DNA from: Rhizophagus clarus
Lineage: Eukaryota; Glomeromycota; Glomeromycetes; Glomerales; Glomeraceae
Reading direction: 5' to 3'
NCBI GenBank assembly: GCA_015698045.1
Contig: BLAL01000180.1
Coordinates: forward strand, 434,001 to 498,000
Length of the DNA stretch: 64,000 nucleotides
A program made the translations under genes and the position numbers. Positions 36,461-46,440 of the stretch are shown here, one piece after another. The notes below the pieces were generated by a model. The model had not been told where the DNA came from. It ran no database searches and was given only the letters and a program-made list of their open reading frames with translations. Numbering within the stretch: the first letter of the stretch is position 1; the number at the start of each line of letters is the position of its first letter.

Positions 36461-37374
36461 TAACCATTCGAAAGAACAGTTTATAGCTGTGGTGCAATAT
36501 ATGGAGCCATCTGTAACCTCCTAAGAGAATTACCTTTCAAGCCTAAAAATCTGATAATTTTAGAAATAATATCAGATCCTATCGAAGCAAGTCTACATCA
36601 GCTTAACTATTACTTAACTCTGATCATCGATCAACTTGAATCTTTTTGGAAAGGAGTAACATTGGATTAGACTTTCAAATATTCATCCAGAAGAACAATT
36701 AAATGTGCAATAATTGCTTATTATTATGATATACCAGCCGCTAGAAAATTGTGCGGACATGTGTCTGCAAATGTTTGCTGTCATAGATATTTAAAAGTTG
36801 CAAGAGATAGAAACTTTAGCAGTTTGGATGATATCAAAGAATGGTTTTTTGCTAAAGATGCAGATGATCATTGAGCAGCGGCTTTAAAGTAAAGAAAATG
36901 CAAAAACAATGAAGCTAGAAAATGACATGTAAAGAATTCGCATGTACGATAGCCAGAAATGCTCTGATTACCCTATTTTGATCCTATTCGCTTCTTGCTT
37001 GTAGATGTGATGCATAATTTATTTATTGGGATAGCATCTTGGATTGTGAGACGACTTTGATTGGATTATGGCAAGCTCACTTCATAAGATTTAACGAAAA
37101 TACAAAGTATATGAACAACATTCATCCTCCATCAGAAATTTGGTGAATTCCATGCAAAATTGATGTTAGCGAAGGATTTTTTAATCTGATGGCTAACAAA
37201 TAAAAAAACTTTTTTTTAATTTACTCTAGAGTAGTTTTTTGGGATTTTTTTGTAAAAAAGGATCGAAAGATATAAGTTTATTCCATATTAGTTTAAAGAA
37301 TAATAACATTAGAAAATTTAAATACTGCATATAACTATTTATTCAAGCTCTTAAAATTTATCGAGATTAATTAT

Positions 37375-38480
37375 AGAACTCTGATCAGTTTTGGTAATTA
37401 CTGAACTGTACCAACCAGTTTTAGTATTGGAGTAGTTTCAGTTTTATGATTTATCAAACTAAAACTTTTGGTTTCAGTATCAGTTTTGCGATTTACTGAA
37501 CTGATTTACCAATAATAAAAATGTTTTTTTTATAAGAAAAATATTTTTTTATTAAATAATATAGTTAAAAAAAATGTTGCGAAATATTTTTTACATAAAC
37601 ATTTGCATATTGATATAAAAAATAATATTTTGCAATGTTATTTTTGCAGAACTTGCAAAAAACGTTGCAAAACGTTTTTTACATAGACAATTTATTATGA
37701 AAAATAATGTTTTGCAATGTTATTTTTGCGAACATTGTAAAAAATGTTGCGAAACATTTTTTACATAAACGATTTGATAAAAAAATAATGTTTTACAATG
37801 TTATTTTTACAAAACTTGTAAAAAATGTTACAAAATATTTTTTACATAGACAATTTATTATGAAAAATAATATTTCGCAATATTATTTTTGCGAAACTTG
37901 TAAAAAATGTTGCAAAACGTTTTTTATCTAAACGATTTGATAAAAAAAATAATATTTTATAATGTTATTTTTGTAGAACTTGTAAAAAATGTTGTAAAAT
38001 GTTTTTTACATAAATAATTTAATATGAAAAATTAACATTTTGTAACATTATTTTTGTGAATATTGTAAAAAATGTTGCGAAATGTTTTTTACATAAACGT
38101 TTGATATAAAAAATAATATTTCGCAACATTATTTTTGCAAAACTTGTAAAAAATGTTGCAAACCATTTTTTATATTGGAAATTTAATATAGAAAATAATG
38201 TTTTGCAATGTTATTTTCCTTTTTATTTAAAAATGTTGCAAAACATTTTTATAAAACGATTTAATATAAAAAAAACATCTTGCAATATTTTTTTTGTCAC
38301 TTTAATAAAAAATGTTGTGAAACGTTTTTTTATGGATGATTTGATAAGAAAAAATCATTTCATAACTTTTTTTTGCTAAATGTTGTAAAATGTTTTTTTA
38401 CTAAAAATGTTCAGTAAATTGGTTCAGTTTTTGGTAATTACCAATCAGTTACTGAACTGAACTGAATTGATCAGAGCCCT
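37375..38480. mobile_element. 1.1-kb TIR element with internal tandem array, nested in transposase
   Basis: Terminal inverted repeats contain CTCTGATCA (left AGAACTCTGATCAGTT, right inverse AGGGCTCTGATCAATT), then GGTAATTAC and CTGAACTG words. AATTAT and AATTAC flank the ends. Skipping the element restores continuous transposase codons across the junction, which fixes the ends well. The interior (37560-38400) is about 11 copies of a 75-85 bp unit with AAAAATGTTGCGAAACATTTT, itself palindromic. The small frame inside it is the repeat translated. Superfamily not assigned. Confidence 0.75.
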
Positions 38481-39589
38481 AATTACAGGAAAGTTTTAAT
38501 AACACCAAATTTACATTTTTCATTACATCTAAATGAATGTTGTAGGGATTATGGGCCCCTTTATTCCTTTTGGTGCTTCTTCTTCGAAAGAATGAACAGA
38601 ATTCTTAGTATATTATTTTTTTATATCAAATTACTCCAAAATCATTACTTATAATTTTACAATTATTTATAGAAAGTTTACCCAATAGTAGACGAAAAAT
38701 TGAACCAAAAATAATGCGATTTATGATGCAAAGTTCTCAAATTAAGCAAAATTTTTATACGTTACCTGAAGATTTTTAAGATATTTTTCAAATACTTGAT
38801 TTAGAAAATGATAAAATTGATGATAACGAAGATTTATCTTTTAAAAGTGAATTACTACAAGCATTTTTAAATATATTAAAAGAATTAACCTTTGGTGGAG
38901 CAACAGGAGTATAAAATTTTCCTGAAGAATTTTTGCCACCAATGAAATCAAATATATTATTATCAGACAGTCTTTTGGATTTATTGATCGGTTATTACAA
39001 TCATGTTTATGAACACAACTTTAGCCGACCACAATTAGATTCTTCTCAATTAGAAGAAAATTATATTGCAATTACAGGACAAATTACGTAATATGGAAGA
39101 TTGTGCATCAGAGCTGAATATTTTGGATCTATATTGTCCAAAAGATATATTAGAAGTTCCTACATTTTGGTGCATTTTATAAATAATGATAATGATATAG
39201 AAACATATTCAGGTCAAGTACGATTCTACTTCAAACATACAATTCATTTTTAGGTAATCTGGAAAAATATTATTTGGCTTATGTAAATTAGTACAAACCT
39301 GTTGCAACTGCAAATATCAGATTTCTTTTCGCCAATGAAAATTCAGATGATTTTACTAATGATCCCAAATTTTAGAAAAAAGAATTCTACAATTCTTCTT
39401 TTGACAGTATAATTCTAATTCATCATATATTAGGAAAGTTTGTTCTGACTAATTTTAAATATAAAAGAATTGAGTATCTAGCAGTTTTACCATTAAACAG
39501 AAGATTTCACCTTTAGATTAAAAAACTGTGATTTTACAAAATAAATAAATAAATGTATATCCAAGATAAATCATGTCTGATAATTTAAT

Positions 39590-40540
39590 ATAACACTAGC
39601 ATCATCCTGTGTAATGAATATTACGATATTTTGTGAATTTATTGTGCTGCAGAATTTTACAATAATCATGGTATTTTTTAGTGCAATGCTATGTCATCCA
39701 ATATAATTGTGGTATTTTTTAGTGCAATACACCATTTTTCATAAAATTTGATGAATGCGGTATTTTTAGTGTAATTTACCATTATCCAGTAAAATGCTAC
39801 ATTGTCTAATGAAATGCTACGTTATCTAGTGAAATGTTACATTGTCCAATGGAATGCTATGTTGTTTAGTGAAATGCTACGTTGTCCAGTGAAATTTAAT
39901 ATAATATCGCATTTTTCAAAAAATGTGATAATTGTGCTATTTTTTAGTATAGTTTAATATAATTCTATATTGCCCAGTGAAATACTACATTATTCAAAGG
40001 AATTAAGTATAATATGACATTTCCAAAAAATGCGACAATTATGGTATTTTTTAGTGTAATTCACCATTATCCAGTAGGATACTATATTGTCCAGTGAAAT
40101 ACTACATTGTCTAGTGGAATGCTATACTATTCAATGAAATGCTATGTCGTTCAGTATTATTCAGTGAAATTTAATATAATATCATATTTTCAAAAAATAT
40201 GATAATTGTGCTATTTTTTAATGTAATTTAGTAGAATGTTACATTGTCTAATAAAATGTTATGTTATCCAGTATTGCACAGTGAAATATTATATTATCCA
40301 GTATAATATAGCATTTCTAAAAATATGATATTTTTGGTATTTTTTGATGTAATGTAATGTTTTTCAAAAAAAGATGCAAAATTTTACACAATTTAAATTT
40401 GTTGTAAATTGGATAATTTTGTGATAATTTTATACCTAAAATTACCTAATGTAATGAAGCATTGTTCAATGTAATGGAGCATTTTTCAAAAAAAAATGGA
40501 ATTATCCATTTTTGCAATTTGGACAATGGTGCCTGTTCGA
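39590..40540. repeat. Right subterminal repeats of the CACTA-like element
   Basis: Many 18-20 bp imperfect tandem units of the form AATGCTACRTTGTCCAGTGA alternate with GTGGTATTTTTTAGTGCAAT. They run up to the right terminus and mirror the position, though not the sequence, of the left subterminal block. Confidence 0.55.
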
Positions 40541-40546
40541 CCTGTG

Positions 40547-42091
40547 ATTTCTAATCATATGGATCAATGATGAAGTTAAAATGTTGATTAATAAAAAAAT
40601 GAAAATAATAAGCACTACCGCTCATTTGGTAAGAGTAGTTGCAAAAAGGTTTGATGGATCTCCATTGCAGGTAAAATCAATCAATGATTTAAAACAAATT
40701 ATACAGAATGGCAGGCCAGTAAAAAATTTCATAAAATTATAAAAGATTGTCAAATAAATATTCAATATTATATATACTATTATTACTTTCTCAAAATAGG
40801 CTAATTTTACATAATCATTAATATTAATAACTTTTATTATAAAGATTAAATCACCAGATGTCTATCTAATTCATTATAAAGATTTAATTGTAAAAAATTT
40901 TATTTATAAATGTTATATTACAATATATCTGTCATAATGATAAAGTAATATGCCTATCATAATGTTAGTATTCTAATAATTTAATTTGCAAAAAAAATAT
41001 AATTAACAGCTAAATACCATCACGTACAATATGAATAAGAAAATCATGCAAATTTACATATTTATAAATAAATTACATTAAGCAGATTTTTGTATTAATA
41101 CGTATTAATAAATTAGAAACTGGCTGTGTAATTTAACCAATAATGATAATAGTTATAAGCAGATGATCAGCCAAATAGTTTTTGCGAATGATCAGCTAAG
41201 TGTTTTAATAATTAAAAAATCAATATATGATTATATATGATTTTTTTATAAAGATGACAATTATTCTCACTTTTTGTTAACAATTCAATTGTACCTCACT
41301 TTTATTATTTGTATTTATTATAAGAGATATAAATAACAAAATTGGAGGTATAAACAACAATAGTCTTTATAAATTGTTAATATTTTCAATATTTTGTTAA
41401 TTTGCGCTTTTACAAATTTTTAAATTTTTTTTATAGTAAAATATTGCAATAATTTCTTTTATTTCTGCATTCACTTTTTACAAGGTTTTAAATTTTTTTT
41501 TGTAGTAAAATATTGCAATAATTTCTTTTATTTCTGCAATATTTTGCAAGTTTATTTTCTTTTTTTAGTATAGAAATGATATTATGACAGATTACTTACT
41601 TTTTATAAATTTCTAGTTCATGTATTTTTCCTTTTTTTCTAATTCATAGTTCATATATTATCTTATTTTAATAAAAATATTTTATTGAATTTTTTTTTCA
41701 AAGATGGCTACCAAGTATCATAAGGATAAAAGTAAGAAGACTTCTAAAAATAAATGTATAAAAATGTTTAAAGATAACGTCAAAGGTATATGTATATATA
41801 ATATATAATATAACATATTTTTTATAAAATAATTATATATATATTAAAATTTTTTTTTTTTTTTTATTTATTATCAATATGGTGGATCATGCTTGATAAT
41901 ACAAATATTAAGAAATATATTAAAATCTACATAAATATAGACTATCAATAAAATATTTTTCTATTAACTATATTATCTATGTTACTGTTCCCAATAGTGA
42001 CATAAGTCATGAAAAACTTAAAAATTTGACCAATGACCACCCATATTGAAATACCTGTCTATCCATACCTTATACTTACTAAATATATTAT
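40547..42091. other. AT-rich spacer with a possible small Lys-rich exon
   Basis: At 40570-40740 a 50-codon frame (TTAHLVRVVAKRFDGSPLQ) stands out slightly. ATG 41704 opens MATKYHKDKSKKTSKNK and reaches GTATATG after about 28 codons, which could be a first exon. Two near-identical copies of TAAAATATTGCAATAATTTC, each after a T-tract and TAG, lie at 41440-41530 and again look like a duplicated exon/intron unit. No complete gene is seen. Confidence 0.3.
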
Positions 42092-45040
42092 TCAGACTTT
42101 AATCCTATTATTATCTTTAATTCTTACAGATTTTAATTTTTTCTTCTGAGAATCTATACCATGTGATTGTTCTAATTTAACTTGATAAGCATTACAATAT
42201 TTCCAAATCAAATGTTTAAACTGAAGGACTAATGTATTGATGACTTCTTTCATGATTTTATATTTACTTTGTTTAGAAATTTTTAACTCTTTTAAAAATT
42301 CACTGAAACTTTTAGGTATGATCTCTTTAGCTAAGCATAATATTCCAATGTTTGAGGAATTCCAATAATCAAGATTATCTATTTTAATGAAAATATCATT
42401 TTGATTAATATTAACATTATTCTGTATAAATGAGATGAGCAATTTGAATAATTAACCTTTAGAATTATGAACTAACTCTACTTCTGTATTTTGTGTAGCA
42501 GAACATGACCATAAATATTAATAAGTTTCTAATTCAGTATTACACAGCGCATATCTCCAACTGCCAGTGTAAACTGATGGTGATCGTTTACATAAGTTAT
42601 CTTAAGTAAGTAACTCTTCAGCACGTAATTTAATTTTAAAAGAGTTAAATTTGGAATCTAATACAAATGAATCATCGAATTTGTCTTTGATATATTTAAA
42701 AGTAAATAACCAATCAAATGATTCTAAATTAGATGATGAAGTAAAATATCTATTTTTATTTAATATTAGGAACTGTTTAATGTATTGTGTTTCTTTAATA
42801 TCTTTTACCATAAGTGTGATATTTCTTTCTATAGGCTTATTATTCCAACATATTGTACAATATAGACAAGTAATTTAGGATCAATAAGTCCCCAAACTAT
42901 ATATAAATAGTTCAGGGGTTGAGTTTGCTTATTGATCATATAAAATTTTTAAAAAGTTGCTTATTTCAGAAGTATTTTTAAAAATTTCTTATCCTACATA
43001 CCCCTGTATTTAAAAAATCTACTGATTGGAATTTAATGATATAAATTTTAATTTGATAGCATTAATATTAACCAAGATATCCTAAATTGAAAATTTTACT
43101 ATACATCATATCTGACCTAAATGAGAGATGTTCGGGGTCCTGGATCAATTACTAAACATTCTTTACTACATGCTTTTTTAGCTAATTTGTTTACAATATT
43201 ATTATGATCATCAGAATCATGAGCCTTCACTTTCTGTAACATAATGACTAAATCTTTAAATCTGATCAAATTAATAAAAAGTATTCACAAAATATTATAT
43301 TGTAATTTTAATGTTTGAACTACAAAGATGGATAATGTATTAATCTTAGAAAATTGATTAATTATTATTAGAGAATCTGTACAAATGGTAACCTTAGTAC
43401 TTTTATCTAAACATAATAGTGCCATTATAATAGTTATTAATTTAGCCTTAATCACTGAGGGATTCTCCTGTATCTGATATTGGAATATAGAATTAGTTTC
43501 TATAATTTTAAACATACTACCCATATTGATACTAGTATCTGAATATCTTTTAAAGGATCCATCTGTATATATTGTTAAAAATAATTGACCTTTAATTGTA
43601 TCTTGTATGTTTTTAAGTTAATTACACAAGAGTATGGGATGAAAAAAATCTAACATATTTCTAACAAATACTTCTTATAAATTAGTTGTATTATATTTAA
43701 CTCTATTTTTATCATAGCTATATATTCAAATACTAAAGAATCTAATATATACGCATCTTGTATAGACTGCACTTTAACATTGATAGTCTTTTTCTTATCA
43801 ATAAATAAAAGGCATTTATTATTAGCTGTTTTTCTTTTACTTTTTAATTGGATATTCTTAAGTTCACAACCAGTACACCGAATTAATACCAGTGCTTGTA
43901 TTGATAGAGAAATAGAATTATCATTAATGTTATGTATCCAATTAGGGATGGTAAATTAATGGTTAATTATAATTTGATTAATTAACCTGTTAATTAACTG
44001 TTAAATAACTGTTAAATAACTGTTAATTAACCAATATATAACTATATATAATTTAGATTGTTATATTAAATTTAAAAAACTAAATATTATTTGACTTAAA
44101 TTTAAAAAATCACGTGATTTAAATCTTCTTTTTGATTAGCTAATTTATAATTAACCAAATTAACGGTTAATTAACCAATTTTATCAATTATAATTAACTA
44201 AATTAACCATTAATTAACCATGGTTAATTAACCCCCATCCCTATATCCAATATTCTACCATATGCATTTGATCATTTGACAATATGTGACCAAAATAAGA
44301 AGAGTCCAATTTATCACTGTAAAAGGCTACTCATTGCTTTTTCCTCAAATTTTTGTCTGAAACCTTACTACCTTGTAAGTAATATTGTCTACTAATTATA
44401 AATTCAGGCTTAACTTTTCTTGAAATTATAATATTTATTATACAATATTGTTCTATCCATTTATACCAATTTGGTTTATGATCTTTAGTACTAATACCTA
44501 ATTAAATTCACAAATTTGAATATGTGAAAAAACGTATTCCATCAGTAGCCATTATTTGACTTAGAAAATAAATATTGTGATATTGTAAATGATAATTTAA
44601 TTTGTCTTTAAATAACATATTTAGATTCAATACTTGTGTAATAGGTAGTTGACCTCCCATTATTTTACACTTAATATTAAATTGCCACGTAAGATTATTA
44701 TCATACATGATAGCTAAAGTACTGGCAATCAAATTATATTTAATCTTTAAATCTTTTAAATGAATTTTCCACTCTGTCAGAATATTGTTAACAGATAATG
44801 TTTCTTGTTGTAGACGTATGATACTTAATTTAAAGAGTGTATCAAATAACCTTTTATTCTGAAGTTGATTATGTAATCTAATAATTTGACATTGAAGTTG
44901 TATAGTTAATATATCCTTGATTGCATACCCTAAACTTGAGTAAATCATACAATTTGGTATTATCATTATTAAGTTAGTCTTTCTCTTGAATAGTATACGC
45001 GCAAGAGTATTAAGAGTTGCTACTTGTTTATCATTCAAGA
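42092..45040 (-). pseudogene. 3' half of a decayed non-LTR retroelement ORF2
   Basis: On the minus strand, 45038-44508 (NDKQVATLNTLARILFKRK...) resembles the region after the reverse transcriptase fingers/palm in Rhizophagus LINE-like ORFs. 43524-43285 has an RNase H-like core (IKAKLITIIMALL and TICTDSLIIINQF, comparable to AETAAIYAAL and IYTDSQA in the LINE at 2957). 42811-42480 and 42442-42092 correspond to the C-terminal finger and tail (ALCNTELETY, YLWSC). The catalytic reverse transcriptase core is absent, stops are frequent, and a hAT-type MITE lies inside. It is far more AT-rich and older than the LINE at 2957. Confidence 0.6.
43943..44243. mobile_element. 301-bp hAT-type MITE with 8-bp target duplication
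   Basis: Ends TAGGGATGG and CCATCCCTA are perfect inverted repeats. TATCCAAT is duplicated exactly on both sides (43935-43942, 44244-44251). The interior is built from GGTTAATTAACC-type palindromic words. An 8-bp duplication and TAGGG termini are characteristic of hAT elements. Confidence 0.9.
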
Positions 45041-45140
45041 TGGTATGTTGTGATTTATATTCAATGCTTGAATTATAACTACGTTATAAATATATCTTAT
45101 CATCTTATCTGTAAGCTGCTTATTTCTGATATTCTTATTA
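45041..45140. other. Short AT-rich spacer
   Basis: No feature is seen; it probably contains further decayed retroelement sequence. Confidence 0.3.
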
Positions 45141-45565
45141 CAGGTTGAATGAAAAAAAATCATTAAAAATTGCCAGTCTGATTTTTAACTGATTTTTGGA
45201 TATATTTGTCTGATTTATGGCTTTTTAAAGCTAATTTTATGGCGCAAATTGTTTGTGATCAGAAATATGTTATTTATGAACAAAAAATCAGAATGCTGAT
45301 TTTGGCAGATTTTGTGAAAATTGGCATTCCGATTTTAAAATAAATATGTCGATAGCTAAAAAATCAGTCTGCCAATTTATAGCTATATTTGTCCTATTTA
45401 TGGCATTTTACTGTTAATTTTATGGTACATATTGTTAGCAATCAGAAATTCTTTTATTTTTATCGACATAAATCAGAATACTGTTTTAAAATTATAATTG
45501 GCAATTCTCGCAAAATCAGAATGCCGATTTTTAAATAATCATGCCAAATCTCCTAAAATCAAATT
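45141..45565. mobile_element. Second, inverted copy of the 19.3-19.6 kb repeat element
   Basis: Begins ACAGGTTGAATG and continues TTGCCAGTCTGATTTTTAAC, which is the reverse complement of 19530-19625 with scattered changes. Further right it contains GAATGCCGATTTT words like the tandem units of that copy. The far end is not defined. Confidence 0.5.
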
Positions 45566-46440
45566 GCCAAGTTTAATTCAGTATAAACATTTCAAAAATA
45601 GTTTATGCTGATTTATATATCAGATCTTCCTATTATCAATTTTCTCATAATTCATAATTACTATTATTGTTCAGTTTTTTAGTTCAGTATAAATATTTCA
45701 AAAATAGTTTATGCTGATTTATATATCAGATCTTTCTATTATTGATTTCATAATTACTATTATTATCTGGTTTTATTTTTTTCATTTTTGATAATTGATT
45801 TATTTTTAATATTTAATATGTATAATATATAATATGTATGCTATTATTTTATAATATATACTGCAATTTATGATATATTTATTATTATTATATTATTATT
45901 ATATTGTCCATATTATTATTATTATATTACTATATTGTTCTTATTATTATATTATTATTATGTATGGAATGTTTATCATATAAAATATATTAAAATCATA
46001 TTTATCTCATCATGTTACTTATAAATGGCTATAAATAAAATAACCAAAGCTTTAAAAAAGAGATAAATAAGATAGAAACAATATTAGAGAGCACTAGTCG
46101 AAAAAGGACAATTTGGCCTAAATTTGACTAGATCGAATATAGGTCGAATGATGATCTAACCTATGTCAAATTGAGGCTGATTTTTTTGGCATATTTAGGG
46201 TGCCAATCGTCTTAAATTTGGAAAGAAAATTCAACTGTCATTTTACCTATATTAGGACATTATTACATATTTATTCGACCCTAAAAAAACTATATTCAAC
46301 TACTATATGTAACCCAAATATAATTGATAAATAGGTCGAACTAGAGGTTTTTCAAGGTCAAATAATAATAGTTTTATTAATATTTTATTTATAGCTACAT
46401 ATTATAATATTATATAAAATTCTATCTACTTTCGACGATG
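45566..46440. other. AT-rich spacer with TAT/ATT microsatellite
   Basis: About 45820-45970 is a degenerate (TATTAT)n microsatellite. About 45590-45750 holds a tandem pair with AAAATAGTTTATGCTGATTT. About 46090-46380 has scattered GGTCGAA words that may be a decayed element. No gene is seen. Confidence 0.45.

Larger units (their letters stand above)
34902..39540 (+). pseudogene. tnp2-like transposase of the CACTA-like element, heavily broken
   Basis: Starts at ATG 34902 (MSWILRNAPGQD) with a C-x3-C-type cluster (CDYSTC). An acidic Asp/Asn/Glu stretch follows (35280-35420). At 35570-35770 comes FSVCLSCYKLHD with a further Cys pair, and at 36480-37080 the transposase core: DIPAARKLCGHVSANVCCHR, LPYFDPIRFLLVDVMHNLFI and ASWIVRRL. 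After the inserted element, 38530-39060 reads DYGPLYSFWCFF and RRKIEPKIMRFMMQS, matching the DUF4218-like end of tnp2 proteins, with a weak tail to about 39540 (GQVRFYFKHTIHF). Many stops and frameshifts are present. It belongs to a different tnp2 subfamily from the copy at 20625-24159. Confidence 0.7.
29997..40546. mobile_element. Decayed 10.5-kb CACTA-like DNA transposon
   Basis: The left end is CACAGATTGAACAGGCATCA and the right end, reverse-complemented, CACAGGTCGAACAGGCACCA. The first 27 bases agree at about 23 positions. Both ends are flanked by ATT, giving the 3-bp duplication expected for CACTA elements. Subterminal repeat blocks lie at 30240-30660 and 39590-40540. Inside are two divergent genes: an accessory gene on the minus strand (30960-33450) and a tnp2-like transposase on the plus strand (34902-39540). 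Both are broken, and two smaller elements have inserted into the transposase (36098-36460, 37375-38480). The architecture matches the two-gene layout of plant En/Spm elements; the pairing of these two ends as one element is inference from orientation, spacing and the duplication. Confidence 0.7.

Noticed and set aside
37707-37931. 74-codon frame in the nested element
   Set aside because: Translation of the 75-85 bp tandem unit; no start context or splice partner.
46080-46400. Possible TIR element with GGTCGAA words
   Set aside because: The two candidate ends (CTAGTCGAAAA and the inverse of GGTCGAACTAGAGG) match too weakly and no flanking duplication is visible.
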